A stretch of 64,000 nt of DNA. Source: UBA8949 sp942493365. GTDB taxonomy: Bacteria; Bacillota; Clostridia; Saccharofermentanales; UBA5734. The notes beneath the pieces were generated by a model that had not been told where the DNA came from, ran no database searches, and saw nothing but the letters and a program-made list of their open reading frames with translations. The stretch is taken from NCBI GenBank assembly GCA_942493365.1, contig OW818697.1:496001-560000 (forward strand), in the 5' to 3' direction. A program made the position numbers and the translations under genes. Positions 33,681-42,800 of this stretch are shown here, one piece after another; the stretch's first letter is position 1, and each line of letters begins with the position of its first letter.

Positions 33681-34931
33681 GTTGGGCTTTTTGGGCTGAC
33701 TTTTCCTTAACATAAAGACAATATAGCCGGCTTCGGCCAGCGCGATGACAATAAATACGATCAGCAAAATCAGCGTTAATGGGCTTGTGGAAGCGCTTGC
33801 CGGCACGATTGCGCCGGGGGTTGGTGTTGGCGTCGGCGTTATAGCCGGCGTTGGCGTGGGCAGATTGTAGTCGGCAATGCCGGTGAAGGCCAACGGGCGT
33901 ATGGCCAGGATCGTATAGGTTTTGACAGTGCCATCTTCGGCGGTGCAATCGACCTTGATCGCATTGGGCTGACCGGCAACAAACGCGCTATTTCCCGTGG
34001 CGGCCACGGTTGCTTTGGGATCGGCCGGCGTGCCGGTGACCGTGACCTGTTCGATCTCAAAGGGCAGGTAAATAATATACTCGGTCCTGGCCGGGTCGAA
34101 AACCGGCGACAGCAGAAAGCCGTCGACGGTGAGGCCAGCCAAAGCGTTGTTGCTGCTCGGCACATAATTCGGGTCCTGCGCACGGCTGACGTTGATGGTG
34201 TAAGTCTTCTTGGCGCCAGACGCCGCCGTGACGGTCACCGTGACCGCCGTCGTGCCGGCCACCGTCAGGTCGGGGCTGCTGATGCTGACGCTGGCCGTGG
34301 GATCTTCGGCCGTCGCGTTGACGTTGATTTTGGCCACTTCGTAGGGCACCGACATACTGTAGCTGGTCGTCGATTTGGCAAAACCCGGCGACAACGAGCC
34401 CCCGCTGACGGACAGCGATGAAAGGAAGTTGTTGGTCGACAGCGGTGCGGCCAGGGTCATGCTGGTGCCCGAGCCGGAGGCGGAAATGTCAGCTTCATTT
34501 GAGTCGATAACGTCCGTTAAACTCAAACCGACGTTGACCGCACTACCGACATTTCCACCTATAACTGTAAACACGATGCGAAAAGCTTTACCAGAAGTAA
34601 TCCCCGAAGCTCCGCCATCACCATCAAGGTAGATTATATGAATGTTACCCGCACTAGCCACGTATGAAAAGTCATCACTTGAACTAATTGTTGGAGCAAT
34701 TCCCTCTATACTGACAAAACTCAACTGTCCTGCGTTATAGGTTACGTTGAGGTCAAAGGTCGCAATCATTAGTGAAGCGTTGATGGTACCCGTGATAGTA
34801 ATTGTATTACCGACGCGGATCGTACTGGCAGATGAACTCAAAGTGAATGAAGCATTTCCAGCAGCAGTAATCGGAACAATAATGATCGACAAAATTATCA
34901 GAATAAATATTAGTGCAATTACCTTTTTCAT
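33669..34931 (-). CDS. Membrane-anchored cohesin-domain protein with two cadherin-like sandwich domains
   Basis: The 420-residue protein starts at the ATG at 34931, which has AAGGAG seven bases upstream. Order: signal peptide (1-24); a cohesin domain (about 26-162; TIRVGNTITITGTI, LNVTYNAGQLSFVSI, GKAFRIVFTVIGG); two cadherin-like beta-sandwich domains (about 166-250 and 262-346, each with LSPxF and TYTI repeats); a Thr-Pro linker (about 357-372); and a single C-terminal membrane helix (about 384-407) with a basic tail. It should display a dockerin receptor on the cell surface. It lies 24 bases after a subtilase gene whose product ends in a dockerin, so the two are likely partners. Confidence 0.85.
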   Translation of the reverse strand: MKKVIALIFILIILSIIIVPITAAGNASFTLSSSASTIRVGNTITITGTINASLMIATFDLNVTYNAGQLSFVSIEGIAPTISSSDDFSYVASAGNIHIIYLDGDGGASGITSGKAFRIVFTVIGGNVGSAVNVGLSLTDVIDSNEADISASGSGTSMTLAAPLSTNNFLSSLSVSGGSLSPGFAKSTTSYSMSVPYEVAKINVNATAEDPTASVSISSPDLTVAGTTAVTVTVTAASGAKKTYTINVSRAQDPNYVPSSNNALAGLTVDGFLLSPVFDPARTEYIIYLPFEIEQVTVTGTPADPKATVAATGNSAFVAGQPNAIKVDCTAEDGTVKTYTILAIRPLAFTGIADYNLPTPTPAITPTPTPTPGAIVPASASTSPLTLILLIVFIVIALAEAGYIVFMLRKSQPKKPNSVS

Positions 34932-34955
34932 TAATGAACTCCTTAAATCTGTCAA

Positions 34956-37358
34956 TTACTGAATCACTATTTGCCCTAGCAGGTGCTTTTTTAGTTTGAG
35001 CAAATCCATGACCGAAATTCTATTATTGTCCGAAACTTTTGCAGCCTGGCTGTTTGCTGGATGCAACACAATTTGACCAAGTAGCTGCTTTTTTACCATC
35101 AACAAATCGGCTACACTAATTTTCCCATCGCCATTCACGTCGCCCTTGACGGCGACGATCAGTTGATCCCGCAGCACGCCGTCGAGGATCAGGTTGACCA
35201 CCATGCCGGTTGCCAACGGCTGATTGGTATCGGTTATCAGCGTGCCCGCGGCGGTGCGGATTTCGATCTGACTGCCGGGATTTTCGATGTTGCTAAGTAG
35301 TGTGGCGAGGGACGTGCCGGTGGCCAAACCGGAAATGACCGACGTGGTTTGATCAGCCAGCAGGGTTGAGCCGGCCGTGGTGTGCAGCGGCGTGGCAGCG
35401 TATTGAGCCGTGATGACTAAATCCGACGCGACCACGTCAAATGGCGTGTCCCAGCCGACGAAGTCGTAGAATTCACGGGATGGTGCGGCGGGCGCGCTGG
35501 CGGCCGAGCCATAGTTCACCGTTTGTTCGGCCAGTGTGCTGCCGTCCCAGCTCAGGAAAGTGACGTTGTAAGTGTTGATCACCCATTGGGCGTAAACGGT
35601 GAGGTTGCCCGTCACGGGCGTGCTGGCGGTGAAGGCCGCACCGCTGCCGCTGGCCGCTGTGTTCCAACTGGCAAACTGATGGCCGGTCCGCGTCGGCGCG
35701 GCGGGCAGCGTGATCGTCGTGTTGTAATTGGTCGAAATCGGCGCGACCGCAGTGCCGCCCTGGCTGTTGAAGCTGACGGTGACCTGCTGATAGGTCCATT
35801 TAGCGTAAAGCGTCAGGTTGGTGGTGACGACATCGGCCATGGCCTGAGTATTGTACATGCTGAACACCCAGATGTTACCGGCGGTGCAAGCCGCGTTGGT
35901 GTACCAGCCACCAAAGGTGGCACCCGCCTGCGTTGGCGCGACGGGCGCGGTCAGGTACGATCCGGCGGCCATCTGGTAACCGGGGACGGCGGAGCCGCCC
36001 TGCGAATTGAAGGTGACGGCAAAATAGGAACTGGACAGGGCATTCAGGGTGTTGAGCATGCCGTTACCATAATAAATATCGAAGCCGGCGCTGCCCTTGT
36101 CGATCGCCGAACTGTAAAGTTTGGTCTTGATCTGTATCGCGGTCAATGAGGGGTTCTGTGATTTGATCAGCGCCGCGACGGCGCATACGACCGGCGTGGC
36201 CATTGAGGTGCCAGAATAATATTTATACATAGAATCGGGTTCGTTCGAAGTGTCATATACAGTAGATTTAATACTTGACCCCGGAGCCGCAATATCAATC
36301 TCAGGTCCGTAATAAGAATAGTCGGTCTCGTAGGTGCCATTTTCGTTAACAGCCGCGACTGCAATACATTCGTCGTATGCCGCTGGATAACTGGCATGAT
36401 CGTCGGGGGCGTATCCGGGCTCTGCATTGCCAGCCGCGCAGACGATCAGGACATCATGGCTGGCCGCGTGCTGAATGGCCGTGAGTTCAGGCGAATAGGG
36501 ACCGTTGTCATAATCGCGCCCCAGGCTCATGTTGATAATATCGGCGCCAGCATCGACCGCGTAATTAATGGCTTCAATCAGCGACGCCGAAGAAAAATTA
36601 CCTGGATTTAAGGGGTCATTGGCTTTGATGGCAATCAGCGTGACACCCGGCGCGATGCCGGACACGCCGACGCCGTTGTTTTGGGCGGCAACGATGGTGC
36701 CGGCGACATGGCTGCCATGACCCAGATCATCAGTGACCGCTGAAAGACCAACTGCATTTGTCTCAGTATTATAAGACAACGGTGAAATCTTTCCGATCAA
36801 ATCAGGATGACTGCTGTTCACACCCGTATCAATAACCGCCACAACTACGGCCGCAGATCCCGTCGTGATATCCCAGGCCAGATAATCGCCAAGTTGCTGG
36901 TGGTAATATTGATCATCGATATAAGGGTCGTTGGGCGTGGAAGAAACGACGGCGTCATTGAGCTCGTAGAGCAGATTGGGATAAACGACCGGCAGTGTGT
37001 TGGCCGTACTGGCCCCATCAGCCACTGCGCTGATGACGGTTTGGCCGGCGTCAAGTTCGAGGACGGCCAGCCCCTGCTCCGAGCAGGCTACGAGTGTCGC
37101 GCCATATGCCGCGGCTATTGACTCGGCTTCAGCCTCGTTGGTAACACTGACAATAACTTCGTTGGCGACATAGTCCAAGCCAGGCTGCTGCTGCCGCAGC
37201 TCCGGCAACTGCTGGGCCATCGCCGACTTCTCGACCAACAACGCCTGCATCTCGCTGTATTCGACACCAACGATGGCCGCCGAAACAGCAGGGGTTGCCA
37301 TTTGCATGACCAACACCAGACACAGGGAAATGATGAACGCCAGTCTTTTTTGTTTCAC
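34956..37358 (-). CDS. Secreted subtilase (S8) with InlB-type repeats and a C-terminal dockerin
   Basis: The 800-residue protein has a signal peptide (1-27), a propeptide (about 28-140) and an S8 catalytic domain with Asp177 (AVIDTGV), His214 (GHGSHVAG), the oxyanion Asn311 (AAGN) and Ser385 (GTSMATP). Three InlB B-like repeats follow (about 445-522, 526-592, 597-653; GGWY/ASWN/VGWD and YAKW-type ends). Residues 739-800 are a type I-like dockerin: the first calcium loop GDVNGDGKISVADLL is intact, while the second (KVSDNNRISVMDLL) has lost calcium-binding acids. The protease would dock on the cohesin protein encoded 24 bases downstream. ATG start at 37358. Confidence 0.92.
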   Translation of the reverse strand: MKQKRLAFIISLCLVLVMQMATPAVSAAIVGVEYSEMQALLVEKSAMAQQLPELRQQQPGLDYVANEVIVSVTNEAEAESIAAAYGATLVACSEQGLAVLELDAGQTVISAVADGASTANTLPVVYPNLLYELNDAVVSSTPNDPYIDDQYYHQQLGDYLAWDITTGSAAVVVAVIDTGVNSSHPDLIGKISPLSYNTETNAVGLSAVTDDLGHGSHVAGTIVAAQNNGVGVSGIAPGVTLIAIKANDPLNPGNFSSASLIEAINYAVDAGADIINMSLGRDYDNGPYSPELTAIQHAASHDVLIVCAAGNAEPGYAPDDHASYPAAYDECIAVAAVNENGTYETDYSYYGPEIDIAAPGSSIKSTVYDTSNEPDSMYKYYSGTSMATPVVCAVAALIKSQNPSLTAIQIKTKLYSSAIDKGSAGFDIYYGNGMLNTLNALSSSYFAVTFNSQGGSAVPGYQMAAGSYLTAPVAPTQAGATFGGWYTNAACTAGNIWVFSMYNTQAMADVVTTNLTLYAKWTYQQVTVSFNSQGGTAVAPISTNYNTTITLPAAPTRTGHQFASWNTAASGSGAAFTASTPVTGNLTVYAQWVINTYNVTFLSWDGSTLAEQTVNYGSAASAPAAPSREFYDFVGWDTPFDVVASDLVITAQYAATPLHTTAGSTLLADQTTSVISGLATGTSLATLLSNIENPGSQIEIRTAAGTLITDTNQPLATGMVVNLILDGVLRDQLIVAVKGDVNGDGKISVADLLMVKKQLLGQIVLHPANSQAAKVSDNNRISVMDLLKLKKHLLGQIVIQ

Positions 37359-37433
37359 ACCGAACCGCCTTTTCTCTACTATTACATTATACGAACAATT
37401 ATAGAGAAAAATGGAAAATAAAGCGAGAAATAT

Positions 37434-37452
37434 TTGTCATGACTTGTCATGA
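37434..37452 (+). repeat. Direct repeat overlapping a -35 element
   Basis: TTGTCATGA occurs twice (37434-37442 and 37444-37452), a 10-base period. The second copy contains the -35 hexamer of the promoter for the small secreted protein, so it may be a regulator site. It lies in the divergent gap with the subtilase gene. Confidence 0.5.
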
Positions 37453-37472
37453 TCGATTAAAGGTGGTATAAT
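37444..37472 (+). promoter_or_regulatory. Predicted promoter of the small secreted protein gene
   Basis: TTGTCA (37444-37449) and TATAAT (37467-37472) are 17 bases apart, 45 bases before the ATG. On the other strand, TATAAT at 37391-37386 is a candidate -10 for the subtilase operon. Confidence 0.6.
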
Positions 37473-37516
37473 ACGAATTACGCCACCCAATAAACGCAAG
37501 AAAACGAGGTGAAGTG

Positions 37517-37993
37517 ATGAAAAATAGAACCAAAAAGCGATTGACATCTTTGTTGATCGTCGCCATCCTCCTGCTTCTGACCATCCCGGCGGGCGCACTG
37601 TTCGCCGCCACCTACACCGCGGAAACGACAGAAACAAACGAGACAGAAGCGCCGGAAGCGACAGAACCCTCCGAACCCACCGATCCGTCAGAGCCAGCAG
37701 AATCTGAAGAGCCGGATGAAACCACCGGCGAATCCGCATCTTTGTCCGAACAGGCTCTGTACATCGCCGAACGGAACGCCACTGCCGAAAGCCTCGGCAT
37801 TCCACCTGGTCGCCTGAACAACATCGACAAACTAGCCGAAATCTCCGGCATGACCCGCGAAGAGGTTCTTGCGATCTATGCGGATTCATCCATTCAAGAC
37901 ATCCAGAAAGAAATTCAGCGTTATCGCAGCGAAGCCGCCGGCAAGGAGACAAAACCTGCCAACGGCCACGGGAATGGACACAACAAAGGCTGA
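37517..37993 (+). CDS. Small secreted acidic/threonine-rich protein
   Basis: The 158-residue protein has a signal peptide (residues about 1-31), then a low-complexity Glu-Thr-Pro stretch (about 35-80) and a helical segment (about 82-145) that reads AERNATAESLGIPPGRLNNI, with a Gly-His-Asn tail. Start is the ATG at 37517, five bases after GAGGTG; a GTG three bases earlier is too close to it. I recognise no family. The acidic linker suggests a wall-associated protein. It diverges from the dockerin subtilase, so shared regulation from the gap is possible. Confidence 0.65.
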   Translation: MKNRTKKRLTSLLIVAILLLLTIPAGALFAATYTAETTETNETEAPEATEPSEPTDPSEPAESEEPDETTGESASLSEQALYIAERNATAESLGIPPGRLNNIDKLAEISGMTREEVLAIYADSSIQDIQKEIQRYRSEAAGKETKPANGHGNGHNKG

Positions 37994-38018
37994 ACGCATA
38001 ACAAATCCGCACAAACAA

Positions 38019-38049
38019 ACGCCTGCTGAGCCGATCAGCGGGCGTTTTT
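38019..38049 (+). terminator. Terminator of the small secreted protein gene
   Basis: ACGCCTGCTGA (38019-38029) pairs with TCAGCGGGCGT (38035-38045) with one G-T pair, followed by TTTTG. Confidence 0.8.
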
Positions 38050-38123
38050 GTTGCGATTAAATGCTTGCCAGGCAGTCAACGAAACAATACTATTACATTA
38101 ATGACATGAACAGGAGCGAATAA

Positions 38124-39035
38124 GTGGAAAACAAAATACTCGATGAAACCTTAAACATACTCGACCAGCAGGGCGCTGCGGCTGCCTACTCATTCCTGCT
38201 GCAAGGCAAGAGCCAGCTGCACGACGCCAGCAGCCAGCTGTATAATTTTCTCTATTGTCTGGCGGCACTGTCCGAGCGGCCGGACGAGGCGTTGGGCTGG
38301 CTGGAAGAGGCGGTTTTGGTCAAGGGTTACTGGTATCGTCCAAGCGTATTTGATGACGACGATCTGGTCTCCATTTGCGATGATGCGCGCTTTCTGCATT
38401 GCCGGGGGGTTTCTGAGCAAAGATATCGCGAGGCCGAAGCGCAGTCTGATACACTTTGCACGTGGGATGGCAGCAAAAGCCGAGCGATTTTGCTGGCCTT
38501 ACATGGCAATCAGCAGAACATGATGATGTGTCGCCCGCAATGGGCATATTTCGAGAAGCTCGGCGTGCAGCTTGAGTGCGTTCAATCCAAAACGCTGGAC
38601 TCCTATCAGCTTTATCGCTGGGAGGACGAAGCTGCCAGTCAGTTGGCTGGTGTGATCGACGATATCCCCTGGGCATCCTACGAAAAACACTATCTGGGCG
38701 GCTTCTCCGCCGGTTGCAACGAAATTTTGAAAGCGCTGGTCGAGGCGGATTTTCCCTGCCAGGGCATCATTTTACAGTCGCCATGGATTCCGTACATTCA
38801 CGATCATTTGGCAGCGGTTGTTGACGCGCTGCGGCGCCGGCAGGCATGGGTCCTGATCATTTGCGGCCTCGAAGACGACGACTGTCTAAGCGATGCGCAG
38901 CAGTTTGCGCAGAGTTTGGCGGCACATGACATCCAAATTCGAGCAGCCTGGGTCAAAGGGCTGGGACATGCCTTCCCGGATGAATTCGAGCGCATGATCG
39001 ACGATATGAAGCAGCAATTCAGCTTGGAATTGTGA
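38124..39035 (+). CDS. Alpha/beta hydrolase-fold protein
   Basis: The 303-residue protein starts with GTG at 38124 after CAGGAG. Residues about 1-105 are helical, with repeats resembling a tetratricopeptide-like layout. A hydrolase fold follows: AILLALHGNQQNMM near residue 123, nucleophile motif GGFSAGCN near residue 194, and a likely acid and histidine in GLEDDDCLSD and GLGHAFPDEF. The substrate is unknown. It is 39 bases upstream of the AEC transporter. Confidence 0.75.
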   Translation: MENKILDETLNILDQQGAAAAYSFLLQGKSQLHDASSQLYNFLYCLAALSERPDEALGWLEEAVLVKGYWYRPSVFDDDDLVSICDDARFLHCRGVSEQRYREAEAQSDTLCTWDGSKSRAILLALHGNQQNMMMCRPQWAYFEKLGVQLECVQSKTLDSYQLYRWEDEAASQLAGVIDDIPWASYEKHYLGGFSAGCNEILKALVEADFPCQGIILQSPWIPYIHDHLAAVVDALRRRQAWVLIICGLEDDDCLSDAQQFAQSLAAHDIQIRAAWVKGLGHAFPDEFERMIDDMKQQFSLEL

Positions 39036-39074
39036 TACAATAGCCCCTATATTTGTATTTAGGAGAACTCCAAC

Positions 39075-40085
39075 ATGACCGCTCAAATGATCTTGTTGCT
39101 GCACCAATTGGGCAATTTCCTGATTATGATCCTGATTGGTTTTGTCATTATGCGCCTCAAATGGCTGACCAAAACTGATGTTGAGTCGGTGTCGCGCCTG
39201 GTGGTCAAGGTGCTGCTGCCCTTTTTTCTGCTAACGACCATTCCGGCTGCTGGCACGCGGGCTGATCTCATTGCCTCGCTGCCGCTGATTGCGCTAACCA
39301 TTGTGGCGCTGTCTATCCTGATGGCGCTGGGGGTGCTGACCGCGCGTCTGTCCAAGCTCCACGACCGGACGGCGCGCGCGCACATCATTTGCGGGGCTGC
39401 GACCAACATTGGCTTCATGGGCATTCCATTGGGGGCGGCACTGTTTGGCGCGCCTGGTGTTTTGGCGGCTTCGATGTTCTGCGTAGCCAATGATATGCTG
39501 GTCTGGACCGTCGGGCGCGCGATTTTAACCCGCCGCATTGACTTCAACTTTCCGACCGACGAGGAGGACATTGGCCCGCGCGCGCCATTTACCTTCAAGG
39601 GTCTGATTAACACCAACATCATCATGGTGCTGGTCGGGGCTGCGCTTTTAGCGCTGGAAATCAACCCCGGCGCGCTGCCCGACGCGGGCCTTTTGTCCGA
39701 TGGTATCGAAATGTTCTGGGCTGTTCTGACCGGCATCGGCAACATCTGCAAGTTCTTGCCGATGATGATTATCGGCGCCATGCTGGCAAGCTTTGATATC
39801 AAACACATGCGACGCTATCTGCCATCGCTGTGGATTGTGCTGATCAAACTGCTGCTGATGCCGATCGCGACTGCGCTGCTGGTCTCTTGGCTAATCCCGG
39901 GTTTGTCGGCAATAAACTTCCAAATGCTGATCATCGGCATCGCCATTCCGTCTTTCGCGACCAGCGCGGCCACTGCGGCAACCTATGGGGCCGACGCGCA
40001 ATACGCTGCCAGCTGCACAACCATCACCACCCTGGCCAGCATGCTGACGCTGCCGCTGGTCATTTATCTGATCAACTTGTTCTGA
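39075..40085 (+). CDS. AEC (auxin efflux carrier) family transporter
   Basis: The 336-residue membrane protein has ten predicted helices in the AEC arrangement: an N-terminal half with FVIMRLKWLTK and LVVKVLLPFFLLT, and a C-terminal half with the mirrored IPSFATSAATAATYGAD segment. Bacterial members export organic acids such as malate or malonate; the substrate here is not clear. TTAGGAG precedes the ATG. It ends adjacent to nadE, which is transcribed toward it. Confidence 0.88.
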   Translation: MTAQMILLLHQLGNFLIMILIGFVIMRLKWLTKTDVESVSRLVVKVLLPFFLLTTIPAAGTRADLIASLPLIALTIVALSILMALGVLTARLSKLHDRTARAHIICGAATNIGFMGIPLGAALFGAPGVLAASMFCVANDMLVWTVGRAILTRRIDFNFPTDEEDIGPRAPFTFKGLINTNIIMVLVGAALLALEINPGALPDAGLLSDGIEMFWAVLTGIGNICKFLPMMIIGAMLASFDIKHMRRYLPSLWIVLIKLLLMPIATALLVSWLIPGLSAINFQMLIIGIAIPSFATSAATAATYGADAQYAASCTTITTLASMLTLPLVIYLINLF

Positions 40086-41975
40086 CTATTTGAGCCAGGC
40101 GTCGGCGACGGCGTCGCTGGGCATCCGCCAATCGCCGCGGGGCGACAGGGTGACACTGCCGACTTTAGGGCCGTCAGGCTGACAGGAGCGCTTAAATTGC
40201 TGGGCGAAGAAGCGCTTGATGAAAACGCGCAGCCATTGGCTGATCGCCGCGGTTTCGTACTGGCCGGCAAAGGCCAGGGTGGCCATGCGCAGAATCTTGG
40301 CAGGTGTGAAGCCATAGCGGACGGTGTAGTAGAGGAAGAAGTCATGCAGCTCGTAGGGGCCGATAAGGTCTTCGGTTTTCTGCGCGATTTGGCCTTGCTC
40401 GGGCGGCAACAGTTCGGGGCTGACCGGCGTGGCGAGGACATCGAGTAAAACGGCCTGGAGCGCGGGCTCGCTCTGACTGGCGGCATAGCGAACGAGGTGG
40501 CGCACCAGCGTTTTGGGGATGGAGGCGTTGACCGCGTACATTGACATGTGGTCACCGTTGTAGGTAGACCAGCCCAGCGCCATTTCTGAAAGATCACCGG
40601 TGCCGATGACCAGGCCGTTGTGCTTGTTGGACAGGTCCATCAGGATTTGCGTGCGTTCACGCGCTTGGGCGTTTTCGTAGGTCGTATCGTGCACAGCGGG
40701 GTCGTGATCGATGTCGGCAAAATGATCCAACACCGATTTGGCGATGGAAATCTCGCGCAAGGTCACGCCGAAGCCAGCGGCCAGAGCGCCAGCGTTGTCT
40801 TTGGTGCGGTTGGTGGTACCAAAGCCGGGCATGGTCACAGCGATGATCCCATGACGGTCGAGCTGGAGACTGTCAAAAGCGCGCACGGTGACCAGCAAGG
40901 CCAAGGTGGAATCCAAGCCGCCGGACAGGCCGAGCAGGGCGGTTTTGCAGTGGGTGTGCGCCAGCCGCTTTTTGAGGCCGGTCACTTGGATGGACAGAAT
41001 TTCTTCGCAGCGGGCAGCCAGCTCCTCTTGGTCAGAGGGCACAAAGGGCAACGGCGCGAACGCGCGGCGCAGCGGTAATTCGACCAGTTCGAGCGAAAAC
41101 GGGACGAACAGGTAATCCAGCTCGCAATGCTCGGCAAAGGTGTTTTGACGGCGACGCTCCTGCGCCAGCAACTGGAGATCGAGGTCGATCGCGGTGATGC
41201 CCGTCGTGAAAAGTTTGGACTCGGCTATGCGTCGCCCGTTTTCGCAGATGATGTTGTGGCCGGCAAAAACCAAGTCGGTGGTCGACTCGCCTTCACCGGC
41301 ATCGGCATAAAGATAGGCGCAGATCAGGCGGCCGGATTGACTCTGAACCAGCAGCCTTCGATACGCGGCCTTGGTAACGACCTCGTTGCTGGCCGACAAG
41401 TTGGCGATGACCGTGGCACCGGCGCGGGCGTGGTCGATCGACGGCGGGTGGGGCGTCCAGAGGTCCTCACAGATTTCCAGCGCCAGCCGGAAGTCGGGCA
41501 GCTCCTTGCAGCAAAACAAAAGATTGCTGCCAAAGGGCACATCTTGATCATCGATATCGACAATCGATAATTGCGGCCCCGGGGCAAAATGGCGGGCTTC
41601 GTAGAATTCGGTGTAATTGGGAATGTGCTGTTTGGGGACCAGCCCCAACAGCTGGCCGCGCTGGAAAACGGCGGCGACGTTATAGAGAGACGACCCTTCG
41701 GCCAGCGGCAAGCCGACGACGCAGACGATGTCGAGCGCCTGCGTGTCCTTAACGAGGGCGGTCAGCGCCTGACGCGCGCTGGTTTGCAGCGTGCGGCTGA
41801 GAAAAAGGTCGGAGCAGGTGTACCCGGTCAGGCACAACTCCGGAAAGACGATCAATTGAACGTTGTCAGCCGCGGCTTCGTGGATCATTTGCAAAATGCG
41901 GCTGGCATTGCCGGGGCAGTCGGCCACTTGAATGATGGGCGTCGCCGCGGCGACCCGGATGAATCCGTCACGCAT
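40086..41975 (-). CDS. nadE: Glutamine-dependent NAD+ synthetase
   Basis: NadE (629 residues) amidates nicotinate adenine dinucleotide to NAD. The N-terminal nitrilase-like glutaminase domain (about 1-290) shows the Glu in QLIVFPELCLTGY near residue 45 and the catalytic cysteine in LALEICEDLW near residue 170. The synthetase domain has the PP-loop GLSGGLDSTLALL near residue 350 and a late GTGDLSEMALGWSTYNGDHM near residue 457. It completes NAD synthesis with the nadB-nadC pair located 30 kb away. ATG at 41975 with GAGGTAA upstream; TATAAT on the minus strand near 42015 may be its -10. Confidence 0.96.
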   Translation of the reverse strand: MRDGFIRVAAATPIIQVADCPGNASRILQMIHEAAADNVQLIVFPELCLTGYTCSDLFLSRTLQTSARQALTALVKDTQALDIVCVVGLPLAEGSSLYNVAAVFQRGQLLGLVPKQHIPNYTEFYEARHFAPGPQLSIVDIDDQDVPFGSNLLFCCKELPDFRLALEICEDLWTPHPPSIDHARAGATVIANLSASNEVVTKAAYRRLLVQSQSGRLICAYLYADAGEGESTTDLVFAGHNIICENGRRIAESKLFTTGITAIDLDLQLLAQERRRQNTFAEHCELDYLFVPFSLELVELPLRRAFAPLPFVPSDQEELAARCEEILSIQVTGLKKRLAHTHCKTALLGLSGGLDSTLALLVTVRAFDSLQLDRHGIIAVTMPGFGTTNRTKDNAGALAAGFGVTLREISIAKSVLDHFADIDHDPAVHDTTYENAQARERTQILMDLSNKHNGLVIGTGDLSEMALGWSTYNGDHMSMYAVNASIPKTLVRHLVRYAASQSEPALQAVLLDVLATPVSPELLPPEQGQIAQKTEDLIGPYELHDFFLYYTVRYGFTPAKILRMATLAFAGQYETAAISQWLRVFIKRFFAQQFKRSCQPDGPKVGSVTLSPRGDWRMPSDAVADAWLK

Positions 41976-42050
41976 AGTCGTTACCTCGCTTCGTGATGTT
42001 GACTACATTATAACAGACGGCGATGCCGTGTGTATTTTCTCGTACTTTTG

Positions 42051-42094
42051 AAGTTAGCGGCAAAAGTGTGATGTCACATCTTTGCCGCTAACTT
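42051..42094. repeat. Inverted repeat between nadE and the phosphatase gene
   Basis: AAGTTAGCGGCAAA and its complement TTTGCCGCTAACTT form the outer 14 pairs; G-TGTGA/TCACA-C extends the stem past one mismatch. No T tract follows on either strand, so a plain terminator is unlikely. A shorter palindrome, ACGGCGATGCCGT, is at 42017-42029 in the nadE promoter region. Confidence 0.65.
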
Positions 42095-42101
42095 GGGAAA
42101 G

Positions 42102-42740
42102 TCAAATTTTAGCACCTATAGGTCCGCTCGCTCCAATCACCCACGCACCGTCATTCAATTGCGCTCGATACAGCGTTGCCTGACGAATCGGCGGCCCATC
42201 GCGCAGCATGGTCAGCGGCCGGTTTTCCATCAAGGCAAACAAGGCCTTGAGCGTGATGTTGTGGCTGATGACCAGCATATGGCAATCCCGCCCAGCCTTG
42301 GCGCAATCCAGCGCGAGGGCGGTCATTTCGGCCAGAAAATCGGCCATGCGTGCGGAGACAGCAGCAAATGTTTCGCCGTCGCCAAGCGGCTGGAAAAGCT
42401 CGGGCTGATGAAAAAAGGCGTGCATATTGATCGGATCAGCGGCGTTGGCGTCATGAACCGCGACGCCTTCCAGAGCGCCCAACGCCATTTCGTGGATGCG
42501 CTCATCGACCGTCAGCGGCACCGCCCGCGCTTGCAGAGCCAAAACCTCTTGTGCCGTACGCACCGCGCGCAACGCTGGACTGCTCCAGGCCCGGTCCAGT
42601 GGCACATCGCTTAGCTGGCGCGCCAATTCAACCGCCTGGGCCAGGCCCTTTTCGGTCAGCGGCGAATCCTGACGCCCTTGCATCCGGTTTTGGGTGTTCC
42701 AGAAGGTTTCGCCATGGCGGGCGAGATAAAGATACAGCAT
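42102..42740 (-). CDS. Histidine phosphatase family protein
   Basis: The 212-residue protein is a phosphoglycerate-mutase-like phosphatase: LYLARHGETFWNTQNRMQG at the start gives the RHG motif with the phosphorylated histidine, SSPALRAVRTAQ carries the second arginine, and LVISHNITLKAL near residue 160 has the second histidine. Relatives include CobC alpha-ribazole phosphatase, phosphoserine phosphatase and broad phosphatases. A cobalamin role is possible given the B12 genes elsewhere in the window but there is no local support. ATG at 42740. Confidence 0.88.
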   Translation of the reverse strand: MLYLYLARHGETFWNTQNRMQGRQDSPLTEKGLAQAVELARQLSDVPLDRAWSSPALRAVRTAQEVLALQARAVPLTVDERIHEMALGALEGVAVHDANAADPINMHAFFHQPELFQPLGDGETFAAVSARMADFLAEMTALALDCAKAGRDCHMLVISHNITLKALFALMENRPLTMLRDGPPIRQATLYRAQLNDGAWVIGASGPIGAKI

Positions 42741-42800
42741 ATCAGCATTATACGAGATTTTAGGTTATAATAATACCACGCAAAACAAGGGGGTGTTTTC

